Assembly: GCF_019903425.1 (NCBI RefSeq)
Contig: NZ_JACHUZ010000011.1
Span: forward strand, 191,141 to 255,140
Direction of reading: 5' to 3'
Length of the DNA stretch: 64,000 bases
Source of the DNA: Vreelandella halophila
GTDB lineage: Bacteria > Pseudomonadota > Gammaproteobacteria > Pseudomonadales > Oleiphilaceae
In this document: in pieces, positions 32,078 to 42,349 of the stretch
Position numbering within the stretch: position 1 is the first letter of the stretch
How the letters are laid out: each line of letters starts with the position of its first letter
Translations under genes and position numbers: made by a program
The notes under the pieces: generated by a model
Database searches by the model: none
What the model saw: the letters and a program-made list of their open reading frames with translations, nothing else
Told to the model about the DNA's origin: nothing

Positions 32078-33165
32078 AGGAATCCATCGCGCGGCGACTC
32101 GACCAGCTGGTGGAGCGCCACGAGGAGATCAGTGCCCTGTTGGCGGACCCCGCCACCATTAGTGACCAGAAACAGTTCCGCAACCTTTCCCGCGAATACG
32201 CGGAGATCGAGCCCGTTGTCGAGGCCTACCGGGAGTACCGGCAGGTGAAGGAGAACATGGCCGAGGCCGAGGCACTGCAGAACGACGGTGACCCGGACAT
32301 GCGCGAGATGGCGGAAGACGAGCTGCGCCGTGGGCGCGAGCGGCTGGAAGAGCTTGAGACCTCCCTGCAGACCCTGATGCTCCCGCGCGACCCGAATGAG
32401 CGCAACAACGCCTACCTGGAGATCCGTGCTGGTGCCGGCGGGGACGAGGCGGCCCTGTTCGCCGGCGACCTGTTCCGCATGTATTCGCGTTACGCCGAGA
32501 ACCAGGGCTGGCGGGTGAGCGTGCTCAGTCAGAGCCCGGGCGAGCACGGGGGTTACAAGGAGCTGATTGCGCTGGTGGAAGGCGAGGGCGTCTACGGCCA
32601 GCTACGCTTTGAATCCGGTGGTCACCGCGTCCAGCGCGTGCCCGAGACCGAATCCCAGGGGCGCATTCACACCTCGGCCTGTACCGTGGCCGTTCTGCCG
32701 GAGGTGGATGAACCCGAGGACGTCACCCTCGATAAGAACGACCTGCGGGTGGATACGTTCCGCAGTTCCGGTGCCGGCGGCCAGCACGTGAACACCACGG
32801 ACTCCGCCATCCGCATCACGCACCTGCCCACGGGGCTGGTGGTCGAGTGCCAGGAGGAGCGGTCCCAGCACAAGAACCGTGACCGGGCCATGAGCTTTCT
32901 CCAGTCCCGCCTCCAGCAGATGGAGCAGGACAGGCGCGCCGCCGAGGAGGCGGACACCCGTCGCAACCTGGTGGGCAGCGGCGACCGCTCGGAACGCATC
33001 CGCACCTATAACTTTCCCCAGGGCCGGGTGACGGACCACCGCATCAACCTGACCCTGTACCGGCTGGACGAGGTGATCCAGGGCAACCTGAGCGAGATCA
33101 TCGGGGCACTGCAGCAGGAGCACCAGGCCGACCAGCTTGCCGCCCTCGGAGCCGAATCGGCATGA
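32074..33165 (+). CDS. prfA: Peptide chain release factor 1
   Basis: Reads UAA and UAG and triggers peptide release. The 363-aa protein contains [20 protein letters not shown] and the universal GGQ in [18 protein letters not shown]. Standard length. It overlaps hemA and prmC by four bases each, the classic hemA-prfA-prmC operon, in which PrmC methylates this GGQ glutamine. Confidence 0.98.
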   Translation: MKESIARRLDQLVERHEEISALLADPATISDQKQFRNLSREYAEIEPVVEAYREYRQVKENMAEAEALQNDGDPDMREMAEDELRRGRERLEELETSLQTLMLPRDPNERNNAYLEIRAGAGGDEAALFAGDLFRMYSRYAENQGWRVSVLSQSPGEHGGYKELIALVEGEGVYGQLRFESGGHRVQRVPETESQGRIHTSACTVAVLPEVDEPEDVTLDKNDLRVDTFRSSGAGGQHVNTTDSAIRITHLPTGLVVECQEERSQHKNRDRAMSFLQSRLQQMEQDRRAAEEADTRRNLVGSGDRSERIRTYNFPQGRVTDHRINLTLYRLDEVIQGNLSEIIGALQQEHQADQLAALGAESA

Positions 33166-34010
33166 ACGGGGCGGATCGGGTGGACGCGCTGCTGGATGAC
33201 GCGGCGTGCCGGCTTGAAGCCGCCGGGGTCATCAACGCGGCGGGAGAGGCCCGGATGCTGCTGGCGCACCAGCTTGACTGCAGCCCGAGCCGCTTCCGCA
33301 TCTGGCCCGAGGCCCTGGTCGGGGACGACGACGCCGAAACCTTCCGCAGCCTGGTGGCGGCTCGCGCCGGTGGCAGGCCGCTGGCCTACATCACCGGCGA
33401 ACGTGAGTTCTGGTCCCTGCCTCTGAAGGTTACCCCCGATACCCTCATCCCCAGGCCGGATACCGAAACCCTGGTGGAGGCTGCGCTGGCCTGCCCGCTG
33501 CCGGAGTCGGCGCGGGTTCTGGACGTGGGTACCGGCAGCGGTGCCGTGGCTCTGGCGCTGGCCCGGGAACGCCCGGGCTGGCATATCACGGCCAGTGAGA
33601 CGTCCAGTGAGGCTCTGGCGGTGGCGGCAACGAATGCGCGTGCCCTGGGGCTGGACCTGGCGTGCGTGGAAGGGAATGGACTGGCACCTTTTGAGGGTGA
33701 ACACTGGGATCTCATCGTTTCCAATCCGCCGTACATCCCCGAGGATGACCCGCATCTCTCCGAGGGGGATCTGCCCTATGAGCCCCGGGGAGCACTGGCG
33801 GCCGGCAAGGATGGGCTGGACGTGATCCGGCCGTTGATTGCTGGAGCGCCGGCCCAGCTCAACCCGGGCGGCTGGCTGCTCCTGGAACACGGTTACGACC
33901 AGTCGGCGACGGTGGCGGAACTGCTGGCAGAAGCGGGCTTCCGGGACTGTTTCATGCAGCGCGACCTGGCGGGTAATCCCAGGGTGAGCGGCGGACGCCG
34001 GGAGGAGTGA
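33162..34010 (+). CDS. prmC: Release factor glutamine methyltransferase
   Basis: SAM-dependent enzyme that methylates the Gln of the GGQ motif of release factors. The 282-aa protein has the SAM loop [15 protein letters not shown] (about 120-134) and the NPPY catalytic motif in [14 protein letters not shown]-terminal helical domain for factor binding. Coupled to prfA by ATGA overlap. Confidence 0.97.
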   Translation: MNGADRVDALLDDAACRLEAAGVINAAGEARMLLAHQLDCSPSRFRIWPEALVGDDDAETFRSLVAARAGGRPLAYITGEREFWSLPLKVTPDTLIPRPDTETLVEAALACPLPESARVLDVGTGSGAVALALARERPGWHITASETSSEALAVAATNARALGLDLACVEGNGLAPFEGEHWDLIVSNPPYIPEDDPHLSEGDLPYEPRGALAAGKDGLDVIRPLIAGAPAQLNPGGWLLLEHGYDQSATVAELLAEAGFRDCFMQRDLAGNPRVSGGRREE

Positions 34011-34014
34011 CGGC

Positions 34015-34767
34015 ATGGATTCACTGACTGACAGGGATCTGGAGCGCTACAGCCGCCAGATCCTGATGCCCGAATTCGATGTGGCCGGCCAGCAGGCGCT
34101 GGCGGACAGCCGTGTTCTGGTGGTGGGCGCCGGCGGACTGGGCTGCCCGGTGGTGCTTTATCTGGCGGCCGCCGGCGTCGGCCACATTGAAGTCGTGGAC
34201 GACGATCATGTGGAACTGGCCAACCTCCAGCGCCAGATCGCTTTTACTGAGGCGGATATCGGCCGCCCCAAGGCACAGGCGCTGGCTGAGCGGGCGATGG
34301 CGCTGAACCCGGGCGTCACTGTTGAACCGGTGGAGGGGCGGGCCAGACAGCGCTGGCTTTCCCGTGCCGCGACCCGTAACCACCTGGTCCTGGACGCCAC
34401 GGACAACTTCCAGACCCGGTTCGCCGTGAACCAGGTCTGTGTGGATGCCTCCGTGCCGCTGGTTTCCGGCGCCGCCATCCGCGCCGAAGGCCAGGTGGCG
34501 GTGTTCGACAGCGGTCAGAAGGGGGCACCCTGCTACCAGTGTCTGTACGCGGACGTGGGCGAAGCCACGCTGAGCTGTTCCGAGGCCGGTGTTATCGGGC
34601 CCCTGGTGGGCATGATCGGGGCCGCTCAGGCCATGGAAGCCATCAAGCTTCTGGCGGGTGTGGGCCAATCTCTCACCGGCCGTCTTCTGCTGCTGGATGC
34701 CTGGCGCATGCAGTGGCGTGAGATCCGTGTTCCCAGGGACCCTGCCTGCCCCATCTGCGGCGACTGA
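34015..34767 (+). CDS. moeB: MoeB/ThiF/HesA family adenylyltransferase
   Basis: E1-like enzyme that adenylates the C-terminus of a ubiquitin-like sulfur carrier (MoaD or ThiS). The 250-aa protein has VVGAGGLGCPVVLYLAAAG, DDHVELANLQRQIAF, the catalytic Asp in LDATDNFQTRF, and zinc cysteines (CYQCLY and CPIC at the end). Fourth gene in line after prmC, four bases away. MoeB is favoured by its length without a rhodanese domain; ThiF cannot be excluded. Confidence 0.88.
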   Translation: MDSLTDRDLERYSRQILMPEFDVAGQQALADSRVLVVGAGGLGCPVVLYLAAAGVGHIEVVDDDHVELANLQRQIAFTEADIGRPKAQALAERAMALNPGVTVEPVEGRARQRWLSRAATRNHLVLDATDNFQTRFAVNQVCVDASVPLVSGAAIRAEGQVAVFDSGQKGAPCYQCLYADVGEATLSCSEAGVIGPLVGMIGAAQAMEAIKLLAGVGQSLTGRLLLLDAWRMQWREIRVPRDPACPICGD

Positions 34768-34779
34768 TCCGGGAGTGGC

Positions 34780-36171
34780 TCAGCCCTTCCCCAGGCTCTT
34801 GAAGCGCTCGATTGCCCGCTGCCGGCTTTCCTTGAGGTCCACGATGGGGGCGGGATAACCCGCCACCGCCCCATTCGGGTTGAACAGTTTCTTTCCCTGA
34901 AGATGGGCGATTTCCGGCACCCAGTGCCGGATGAAGGTGCCTTCCGGATCAAAACGCTCGCTCTGGGTCACCGGATTGAAGATGCGGAAGTAGGGCGCCG
35001 CATCCGTGCCGGTCGAGGCGCTCCACTGCCACCCGCCATTGTTCGAGGGCAGGTAGCCGTCCACCAGCTGCTGCATGAAGTACTGCTCGCCCAGCCGCCA
35101 GTCCACGAACAGGTTCTTGGTCAGGAACATGGCGGTGACCATGCGCAGGCGGTTGTGCATCCAGCCGGTGGCGTTGAGCTGTCGCATGGCGGCGTCCACC
35201 AGCGGGATGCCGGTCCGGCCGGCCTTCCAGGCCTCCAGTTCTTCTCCCGCGGGCTCCCAGGGCAGGGCCTCGGTTTCCGGCTTGAAGGCCTGGTGACGGG
35301 AAAGGCGCGGGAACTGGTAGAGCAGCTGGATGTAGAAGTCCCGCCAGGCGATCTCGCTGAGCCAGGTACGGGCGGCGCTGGCCGGCGATTCCGTGCCCGT
35401 CCGCTGCTGCACTGCGACCAGGCACTGGCGGGGCGAGAGCACGCCCAGCGCCAGATAGGGGGAGATCTGGCTGGTGGCCGGGCTTGCGGGGTAATCCCGC
35501 TGATCCGCATAGGCGCCGAGACGCTGGTCGATGAACCGTTCCAGCATCATGTGGGCGGGTCCTTCGCCGCCGGCCAGCCAATCGGTCTGGCCGCTGCGCC
35601 ATCCGGTCAATTCCGGGATCTTCGGAGGGGGCAAGGGGTTCCCTCTGGGTGCCGGCGCAGGATACAGCCGGGGTGGGTGGCTTTCCACCCAGCGCCACCA
35701 CTGGCGGGAGTATGGAGTGAAGACGGTATAGGGCGTGCCGTTGCCGGTTTTCAGCTGATCCACGGGGACCACGGTCTGGTCCCGGTAGATATTGAGCGTG
35801 ATGCCCTGCTGCCTGAGCTCCCGGGTCAGCCGGTGATCCCGCGCGCGTTCATTGACGGCGTACTCCTCATTGGCGTGAACCTGCGCGATCCCCCGCTCCC
35901 GGCACAGTTCCCGCAGTGCGGTGTCCGTTTCATCGAACCGGTCAATGGTGCGGATGTGCAGGGGAATACCCAGATCCGCCAGTGCCTGCCCCAGGCTCTC
36001 CAGACTGCGCAGAAGCAGGTCGGTGCGGTTGGGCGACCAGTCGTGTGACTGCCACTGGCCGGGGGCGGCCAGGAAACAGGCTTCTACCGGCGTATCGCCG
36101 GCGCAGGCGGCGGCCAGGGCAGGGTTGTCGCCGAGGCGGAGGTCGTTGCGGAACCAGACGAGTTCGGTCAC
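34780..36171 (-). CDS. phrB: Deoxyribodipyrimidine photolyase (class I)
   Basis: Repairs cyclobutane pyrimidine dimers with blue light. The 463-aa protein starts VWFRNDLRLGDNPAL, typical of the antenna domain, and carries the FAD-binding domain with MRQLNATGWMHNRLRM and NNGGWQWSASTGTDAAPYFR. GTG start at 36171 with only a weak ribosome site. Full length. Convergent with moeB, divergent from the DUF432 gene. Confidence 0.95.
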   Translation of the reverse strand: MTELVWFRNDLRLGDNPALAAACAGDTPVEACFLAAPGQWQSHDWSPNRTDLLLRSLESLGQALADLGIPLHIRTIDRFDETDTALRELCRERGIAQVHANEEYAVNERARDHRLTRELRQQGITLNIYRDQTVVPVDQLKTGNGTPYTVFTPYSRQWWRWVESHPPRLYPAPAPRGNPLPPPKIPELTGWRSGQTDWLAGGEGPAHMMLERFIDQRLGAYADQRDYPASPATSQISPYLALGVLSPRQCLVAVQQRTGTESPASAARTWLSEIAWRDFYIQLLYQFPRLSRHQAFKPETEALPWEPAGEELEAWKAGRTGIPLVDAAMRQLNATGWMHNRLRMVTAMFLTKNLFVDWRLGEQYFMQQLVDGYLPSNNGGWQWSASTGTDAAPYFRIFNPVTQSERFDPEGTFIRHWVPEIAHLQGKKLFNPNGAVAGYPAPIVDLKESRQRAIERFKSLGKG

Positions 36172-36267
36172 GGGCGTCTCTGTGTCGTTGTGTTGGTGAT
36201 GCTGGTTTGTTCGCTGAGCGCCGCGCTTTGGATTATAGTGATCCGCAATTCGCGTTCAGGAGCCTGT

Positions 36268-37098
36268 ATGGCCCCGACCCAGACAAACCCTGACAGTACC
36301 GCTGCCGCCTGGGGCGAGGCAGTTGCACTGGCATCCGGCCAGACGCTGTGTAACGGTCTCAGTGACCTGACCCTGGCCGTGACCCTTCTGGACCATGAAT
36401 GGCAGGTGCGGGTGGCGCGTCACCCCTCACCCGGGGAAGAAGCGGTCTGGCGCCAGTGGCTCGAGTCCGGTGTCCCGGACCATGATGAGGGGCTTGAGCG
36501 CTTTGCACGCGGTGGCGAAGCTGAAACCCTGACGCTTCGCCCGGCCCTGGCGGACCGCCCGCTGGTGATCCGTCCGAATCACCCCCTGCATCTTCCTCCG
36601 GGCACGGATACCACCATCTATGTGAGTACGCTGCTCTGGCTCCAACTGGTGGTGGGCAATGACCGCATGCTGATGGAAGTGCCGGTGCATCGACCATCCT
36701 GGACCTGGATGGGGGCGGATACCATGGGCGGGGAGGTCTGTTACGCCAGTCAGACCTCGGCCCGCCTTGAACATGAAACACTGCCTCGCCGGCCGTGGCG
36801 CGCGCTTTCAGCGGTGCAGTTCCGCCATGAGGGCAGTGATTACCTGACGCTGGAGCGCTTCAGTTTTCCCGCTCCCATGATGCCGCTGTTCCGCCAGACA
36901 GAGCCGGATGCGGAGGGTGTGCATTCTCTCTGGACGCCCACGCTCAGCATCCGGTGTGAGCAGGACCTGACAACCGCTTCCCTGAAAGTGGCGTCCGCGC
37001 CGCCGCGCGAGGCCGGTTCCTGTGCATCGCTGGCCCCGGCGCGTCAGCCAGTGGAGCGCAATCATCTGGTGCGCACCATGGACCGGATATTTGGATAG
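36268..37098 (+). CDS. DUF432-like protein preceding an MscS channel
   Basis: The 276-aa protein starts at ATG 36268 after CAGGAG; a longer reading adds a spurious hydrophobic leader. It lacks a signal peptide and membrane helices. Style and position (immediately before a mechanosensitive channel) match DUF432 proteins, whose function is unknown. Features: RPNHPLHLPPGTDTTIYVST in the middle and a C-terminal basic stretch. It heads an operon with the channel, a retropepsin-like protease, RimK and an M14 deacylase. Confidence 0.6.
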   Translation: MAPTQTNPDSTAAAWGEAVALASGQTLCNGLSDLTLAVTLLDHEWQVRVARHPSPGEEAVWRQWLESGVPDHDEGLERFARGGEAETLTLRPALADRPLVIRPNHPLHLPPGTDTTIYVSTLLWLQLVVGNDRMLMEVPVHRPSWTWMGADTMGGEVCYASQTSARLEHETLPRRPWRALSAVQFRHEGSDYLTLERFSFPAPMMPLFRQTEPDAEGVHSLWTPTLSIRCEQDLTTASLKVASAPPREAGSCASLAPARQPVERNHLVRTMDRIFG

Positions 37099-37107
37099 GA
37101 TGCTGCC

Positions 37108-37938
37108 ATGCCTGAATGGATGACACTGGAAACCCTGGGGCTCTGGTTACGGCCCCTGATATGGATTGTCCTGGGCCTGACCCTGGCGACGGTGCTGGGG
37201 CGACTGGTGGAGCGCATGGGGCAGCAGCGCCTGACCCGGCACCAGAGGGTTCTGTTCCGGCGCCTGGTGTTCTATACCATTCTGGGTGTGACCGTGGCCC
37301 TGGCCCTGCAGCAGTCCGGTTTCCAGATCGGTGTGCTGCTGGGGGCGGCGGGCATTCTCACGGTAGCCCTGGGTTTTGCCTCCCAGACCTCCGCCAGCAA
37401 TGTGATCAGTGGCCTGTTCCTGCTCGCGGAGCGGCCGTTTGAGCTGGGGCATTTTATTGAGGTGGATAGTGTCCGGGGTGAAGTCGTCGGCATTGACCTG
37501 TTGAGCGTGAAGCTCCGGAGCCTGGACAACCTCTACATCCGGGTGCCGAACGAGACCCTGATCAAAACCCGGGTGACCAACTTCACCCGTTTTCCGGTGC
37601 GGCGTCTGGATCTGTCCATCGGCGTGGCCTATGGCGAGGATCTGGACCGGGTGCAGCGGGTCCTGCTCGGCCTGGTGCACGACAATCCCGACTGCATGGA
37701 AGAGCCCGAGCCTTTTGTCTATCTGCTGGAATTCGGGGCCTCGTCGGTCGATCTTCAGCTTTCATTCTGGGTGCGGGCGACCGATCTCCGCCAGGTGCGC
37801 AGTGATGTGATGTTTGGTGTGAAGAAGGCCTTTGACCGCGAGGGCATCGAAATCCCATTCCCGCACACCACGCTTTACGCCGGTCAGCATTCGGCACCGA
37901 TACCGGTCTCCATTCACCACAATCAGGATAAACCATGA
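37108..37938 (+). CDS. MscS family mechanosensitive channel
   Basis: The 276-aa inner-membrane protein has three N-terminal helices, the pore-lining helix with [20 protein letters not shown] (about 70-89) and the MscS beta domain after it ([20 protein letters not shown]), then a cytoplasmic alpha/beta domain. Small MscS homologs release solutes on hypo-osmotic shock. Nine bases after the DUF432-like gene; overlaps the next gene by four bases. Confidence 0.92.
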   Translation: MPEWMTLETLGLWLRPLIWIVLGLTLATVLGRLVERMGQQRLTRHQRVLFRRLVFYTILGVTVALALQQSGFQIGVLLGAAGILTVALGFASQTSASNVISGLFLLAERPFELGHFIEVDSVRGEVVGIDLLSVKLRSLDNLYIRVPNETLIKTRVTNFTRFPVRRLDLSIGVAYGEDLDRVQRVLLGLVHDNPDCMEEPEPFVYLLEFGASSVDLQLSFWVRATDLRQVRSDVMFGVKKAFDREGIEIPFPHTTLYAGQHSAPIPVSIHHNQDKP

Positions 37939-38393
37939 CGGACAGGGCTGAGACGCAGGGCCTACACTGGGTTGGCTGGCGCGAGTGGGTCAGTCTGCCG
38001 GATCTTGGCATACCGCGCCTGCGGGCCAAGGTCGACACTGGAGCAAGGACCTCCTGCCTCCATACCTTTGACCTGGAGGCCTATGAACAGGGGGGCGAGC
38101 GCCGGGTGGCGTTCTCAATCCATCCGAGTCGCCGCAACCTGAACCGGGTGATCCACTGTGACGCGCCCCTGCTGGATGAGCGTGTTGTCACCGATTCCGG
38201 GGGACACCGGGAAATGCGCTATGTCATTCTGACGCAGATGCGCATGGGGCCCTGGTGCTGGCCCGCCGAGATGACGCTTACCAATCGCGATACAATGCGC
38301 TTTCGTATGCTGATCGGTCGCACTGCCATGAAGGAGCGTCTGTTGGTGGATCCATCCGCTTCGTTCCTGGCCGGTAAACCGCGTGAGGAGTAA
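37935..38393 (+). CDS. Retropepsin-like 'ATP-dependent zinc protease' family protein
   Basis: The 152-aa soluble protein has the motif [20 protein letters not shown] at residues about 32-51, the single aspartate half-site of retropepsin-like proteins, and ends in a second conserved stretch [20 protein letters not shown]. This family regularly neighbours rimK and is sometimes named RimB; enzymatic activity is not well established. Coupled to the channel gene (ATGA) and three bases before rimK. Confidence 0.85.
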   Translation: MTDRAETQGLHWVGWREWVSLPDLGIPRLRAKVDTGARTSCLHTFDLEAYEQGGERRVAFSIHPSRRNLNRVIHCDAPLLDERVVTDSGGHREMRYVILTQMRMGPWCWPAEMTLTNRDTMRFRMLIGRTAMKERLLVDPSASFLAGKPREE

Positions 38394-38396
38394 TCA

Positions 38397-39305
38397 ATGA
38401 AAATCGCCATCATGTCGCGCAACAAGCGCCTCTATTCCACCCGTCGTCTGGTGGAGGAGGCCAAGAAACGCGATCACGAGGTACAGGTGCTGGATTTCCT
38501 GCACTGCTACATGAACATCACGCCGGCCAGCCCGACCATGCATTACCGGGGTGAGAAACTGCCCGAATTCGATGTGGTCATTCCCCGGATCGGTGCCTCG
38601 GTGACCTTCTACGGTGCCGCCGTGCTGCGCCAGTTCGAGATGATGGGTGTGTTCCCGGCGAACGAGTCGGTGGCGATCACCCGGTCCCGCGACAAACTGC
38701 GCTCGCTGCAGCTGCTGGGCCGCAAAGGCCTGGGCATGCCGATCACGGGCTTCGCCAGCAAACCGGACGATGTGCCCGACCTGATCCGGATGGTGGGCGG
38801 CACGCCGGTGGTCATCAAGCTTCTGGAAGGCACCCAGGGCATCGGTGTGGTCCTGGCCGAGACGCGCAAGGCGGCGGAAAGCGTGATCGAGGCCTTCATG
38901 GGGCTGAAGGCGGACATCCTGGTGCAGGAGTACATCAAGGAGTCAGCGGGCGCGGACATCCGCTGCTTCGTGATCGGCGACAAGGTGATCGCGGCCATGA
39001 AGCGCCAGGCCGGGGAAGGGGAGTTCCGTTCCAACCTGCACCGGGGCGGCCAGGCTTCGCTGGTGCGTATCACGCCCACGGAGCGCAAGACGGCGGTGAT
39101 GGCGGCCAAGGCCATGGGCCTGAACGTGGCCGGCGTGGATCTGCTGCGTTCCAGCCGTGGGCCGCTGATCATGGAGGTGAACTCCTCGCCCGGTCTGCAG
39201 GGCATTGAAGCGGCCACCAACAAGAACGTCGCCGGTATGATCATCGACTTCATCGAGAAGCGGGCCCGCCCCTGGCGTACCGCCACCAAAGGGGCAAGGG
39301 GCTGA
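38397..39305 (+). CDS. rimK: RimK-type ATP-grasp glutamate ligase
   Basis: Adds glutamate to the C-terminus of ribosomal protein S6 in E. coli; related enzymes make poly-glutamate or N-acetylated dipeptides. The 302-aa protein has the RimK N-terminus ([20 protein letters not shown]), the ATP-grasp loop [15 protein letters not shown] and metal ligands in [13 protein letters not shown]. Full length. Its neighbours (protease before, deacylase after) suggest a cycle of addition and removal of amino acids. Confidence 0.95.
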   Translation: MKIAIMSRNKRLYSTRRLVEEAKKRDHEVQVLDFLHCYMNITPASPTMHYRGEKLPEFDVVIPRIGASVTFYGAAVLRQFEMMGVFPANESVAITRSRDKLRSLQLLGRKGLGMPITGFASKPDDVPDLIRMVGGTPVVIKLLEGTQGIGVVLAETRKAAESVIEAFMGLKADILVQEYIKESAGADIRCFVIGDKVIAAMKRQAGEGEFRSNLHRGGQASLVRITPTERKTAVMAAKAMGLNVAGVDLLRSSRGPLIMEVNSSPGLQGIEAATNKNVAGMIIDFIEKRARPWRTATKGARG

Positions 39306-39307
39306 GC

Positions 39308-40402
39308 ATGGTAAAACGTGCGGCCTTCCGCCTCGGCGGTGAGCGGATTCCGGCGGGTGAGCGCCTTCAGGTGGAGGTGCCCATAGGGCGCCTGTACACT
39401 CAGACGCCGCTGCACATTCCGGTGGAGGTGATCCATGGGCGCCGGCCGGGGCCCACGCTGCTGGTCTGTGGCGCTATTCATGGTGACGAGATCAACGGCG
39501 TGGAGATCGCCCGCCGGCTGCTTCGGACCTCCGGTCTCAAGCGCCTGCGGGGGACGCTTCTGGTGGTGCCCATCGTCAACGTGTTCGGGTTCCTGCACCA
39601 GTCACGCTACATGCCGGACCGCCGCGACCTGAACCGTTGCTTCCCGGGCACCGAGAAGGGCTCGCTGGCCGGGCGTATCGCCTACCTGTTCCGGACCCAG
39701 GTTCTGGAGCAGGCCACCCATGTGATTGACCTGCATACCGGGGCCAGTCACCGCTTCAACCTGCCCCAGATCCGGGCGGAACTGCGGAACCCGGTGACGG
39801 CGGACATGGCCGAGACCTTCGCCGCGCCCATTGTGATCAACGCCTCCCTGCGCGAGGGCAGCCTAAGGGCCTGTGCGGATGCGGCAGATGTCCCCGTGAT
39901 CACCTATGAGGCCGGCGAGGCGTTGCGGTTCGACGAGGTGGCCATCAACACCGGGGTGCGGGGTATCCTGCGGGTCATGCGCATGCTGGAGATGCTGCCC
40001 AGCCGCCGGCGCGGCCGGCACCGGCCCGCGAAGCGCTCTGAAGTGGCTTCAAACTCCACCTGGATGCGCGCCGAAACCGACGGCATCATGCGCCCCATTG
40101 CGGGCATTGGCCACCGGGTGAAGGAAGGGCAGAGACTGGCGGTGGTCGCGGATCCCTTTGGTCGGCTGGAGTCCTCTGTGACCAGCAGCGTCAATGGCAT
40201 CGTCATCGGTATGAACAACCTGCCCATGGTCAATGAGGGGGAAGCCCTTTACCACGTGGCGCTGTTCGATGAGCTGGATGAGGCCATGAAGACCATGGAC
40301 GCCTTCCGCGACCGCTACAAGCCGCTCCAGGGCGAGGAGCCCATGGCGGACCATCCCTGGGACAATGACCTGGGCCAGGAGAGCAACAACAGCGACTCCT
40401 GA
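39308..40402 (+). CDS. Succinylglutamate desuccinylase/aspartoacylase family (M14) protein
   Basis: The 364-aa zinc hydrolase has the metal motif CGAIHGDEINGVEIARRL (about 56-73) and DLHTGASHRFNLPQIR for the other histidine. Family members remove acyl groups from N-acyl amino acids. A C-terminal beta domain (ADPFGRLESSVTSSVNGIV) is like those of AstE relatives. Last of five operon genes, two bases after rimK. Substrate unknown; a glutamylated or acylated product of RimK is plausible. Confidence 0.88.
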   Translation: MVKRAAFRLGGERIPAGERLQVEVPIGRLYTQTPLHIPVEVIHGRRPGPTLLVCGAIHGDEINGVEIARRLLRTSGLKRLRGTLLVVPIVNVFGFLHQSRYMPDRRDLNRCFPGTEKGSLAGRIAYLFRTQVLEQATHVIDLHTGASHRFNLPQIRAELRNPVTADMAETFAAPIVINASLREGSLRACADAADVPVITYEAGEALRFDEVAINTGVRGILRVMRMLEMLPSRRRGRHRPAKRSEVASNSTWMRAETDGIMRPIAGIGHRVKEGQRLAVVADPFGRLESSVTSSVNGIVIGMNNLPMVNEGEALYHVALFDELDEAMKTMDAFRDRYKPLQGEEPMADHPWDNDLGQESNNSDS

Positions 40403-40417
40403 CCCGGGGTGGCGTGG

Positions 40418-41803
40418 CTACAGGTGTTCCTCGGCGTATTCCGCCAGCGGCGAGCGGGGAACGCCCTGCAGGTGGATGTGGCCGCCGTGCTTGAAGCCCT
40501 TGAAGCGTTCGGTCATGTAGGTGAGGCCGGAACTCAGGGGGTTGAGGTAGGCGGTATCAATCTGCGAGAGGTTGCCCAGGCACACCACCTTGCTGCCCGT
40601 GCCCGCCCGCGTGATGATCGTCTTGAGCTGGTGCGGGGTCAGGTTCTGGCTTTCATCGATGATGATCAGGCTGTGCTGGAAGCTTCGGCCCCGGATGTAG
40701 TTCAGTGACTTGAACTGCATGGGAACCTTGCTGAGGATGTAGTCCACGCTGCTGGTCATGTTCTCGTCATCCTCGTGCAGCGCCTCGAGGTTGTCCACGA
40801 TCGCGCCCAGCCAGGGTTCCATCTTTTCGGATTCGGTACCCGGCAGAAAGCCGATGTCTTCATCCAGCCCCTGGGTACTGCGGGTGGTGATGATGCGCTT
40901 GTAGGTCTTGCTCGCAACGGTCAGCTCGATCGCGGCCGCCAGAGCCAGGATGGTCTTGCCGGAGCCGGCGGAGCCGGTGAGGTTCACCAGGTGTACATTC
41001 GGATCCATCAACAGTTCCAGCGCCAGCCCCTGGTAGATGTCGCGGGGTGACAGGCCCCAGACCTGCTGGTGCATGAGGTCGTCCTGGAACAGGTCCTCCA
41101 CCACCAGCCGCTCCGGTTCAGTTTCCGTGATCCGGCCGATAAACCCCTGCTGGTCCAGGATGAACTCGTTGATCTGGTAATCCGCCATGGCTTCGGTGCG
41201 CGGGATCAGGTGTTCGGTGATGCCCTCGCGCTGGACCGTTTCCACCTTCTCCACACCGTCCCAGAAGGACCCTTCGAACTCGTGGTAGCCCGTGGGCAGG
41301 TAGCGCACGTCGTCCACCAGCTGGTCGGTCTGGTAGTCCTCGGCCTCCAGGCCGCAGCCGCGCGCCTTGAGGCGCATGTTGATGTCCTTGCTCACCAGGA
41401 TGATGGGCTTGTCGCGGTGCTGGCGCTGGAGCCGGGCGAGCAGGTTGATGATGCGGTTGTCGTTGAGATGGTCCGGCAGGCCGTGCTCAACGTCGTCCTG
41501 CCCGCCCATGGCAATGGAGAGGGTACCCAGTGGCTCCGATTTCTCGCCGCGGCGGATGGGCACGCCGTTGTCGATGTCATGCGGGTCCGCGTCGCCGATC
41601 AGCCGGTCGATGGTGCGTATGGCCTGGCGGCAGTCGGCGGCCACGGCCTGCTTGCCGTTCTTCAGCTGGTCCAGCTCTTCGAGCACGGTCATGGGGATGA
41701 CCACGTGGTGCTCTTCGAAATTGAGGACGGCGGTGGGATCGTGGATCAGGACATTGGTGTCGACGACGTAGGTCTTGATCTGGGACTCGTCTTCCCGGGG
41801 CAT
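40418..41803 (-). CDS. PhoH2-type PIN domain/PhoH ATPase
   Basis: The 461-aa protein fuses an N-terminal PIN RNase domain (TYVVDTNVLIHDPTAVLNF, about 7-25) to a PhoH helicase-like ATPase with Walker A GSAGSGKTILALAAA (about 278-292) and LIIIDESQNLTPHQLK. Such fusions unwind and cleave RNA. It converges with the M14 gene and precedes a CBS-domain gene by 33 bases on the same strand. Confidence 0.93.
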   Translation of the reverse strand: MPREDESQIKTYVVDTNVLIHDPTAVLNFEEHHVVIPMTVLEELDQLKNGKQAVAADCRQAIRTIDRLIGDADPHDIDNGVPIRRGEKSEPLGTLSIAMGGQDDVEHGLPDHLNDNRIINLLARLQRQHRDKPIILVSKDINMRLKARGCGLEAEDYQTDQLVDDVRYLPTGYHEFEGSFWDGVEKVETVQREGITEHLIPRTEAMADYQINEFILDQQGFIGRITETEPERLVVEDLFQDDLMHQQVWGLSPRDIYQGLALELLMDPNVHLVNLTGSAGSGKTILALAAAIELTVASKTYKRIITTRSTQGLDEDIGFLPGTESEKMEPWLGAIVDNLEALHEDDENMTSSVDYILSKVPMQFKSLNYIRGRSFQHSLIIIDESQNLTPHQLKTIITRAGTGSKVVCLGNLSQIDTAYLNPLSSGLTYMTERFKGFKHGGHIHLQGVPRSPLAEYAEEHL

Positions 41804-41836
41804 GGGCTTGGTTACCTCAGGGCCGGTTGCTGGGCG

Positions 41837-42346
41837 TCAGGTGGGGGTGCCGGAGTCGTCGGCATCGAGACAACGCCGGGTCAGTTCCGGTTCCGCCACC
41901 AGCTTGAGCATGTCATAGGTGGTGATGATGCCGGTAATGGTCTCCTTTTCCGTCACGAAGATGCGGTGCAGGTGCTCCGCCATCATGATGTCGGCGATGG
42001 TCCGGACACTGGTGTCCGAGCTTACGGACATCACACTCGGGGTCATGATGTCACGAACTTCCACGGGCATGCGAGTCATGCCCTCGAACATCATCTGCCG
42101 GATCTGGCGGGCCTGTTGTTTCTCGTCGTCCGACAGTTCCTTTTCCGGCTCGCCGCTGACCTGGTTCCAGCGGAATTCAGCAATGTCTTTGAGGGTGACG
42201 ATGCCGATGATGCGCTCGCTGTCATCGCAGACCGGGCTGCCGGTGATCTCGTTTTCCGTAAGGAATTCCGCCAGTTGCTGCATGGTCCAGTCCTGGGGCA
42301 CAGCCTTCACGCTGGGGGTCATGATGTCTTGTGCGGTTACGGCCAT
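41837..42346 (-). CDS. Two-CBS-domain protein
   Basis: The 169-aa protein is a Bateman module with two CBS repeats: ITAQDIMTPSVKAVPQDWTM at the start and VRDIMTPSVMSVSSDTSVRT at about residue 97. Both repeats share the DIMTPSV start, suggesting internal duplication. CBS pairs bind adenine nucleotides and act as energy sensors. It lies three bases after the START-domain gene, and may be co-transcribed with it and the PhoH gene. Confidence 0.9.
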   Translation of the reverse strand: MAVTAQDIMTPSVKAVPQDWTMQQLAEFLTENEITGSPVCDDSERIIGIVTLKDIAEFRWNQVSGEPEKELSDDEKQQARQIRQMMFEGMTRMPVEVRDIMTPSVMSVSSDTSVRTIADIMMAEHLHRIFVTEKETITGIITTYDMLKLVAEPELTRRCLDADDSGTPT

Positions 42347-42349
42347 GGG

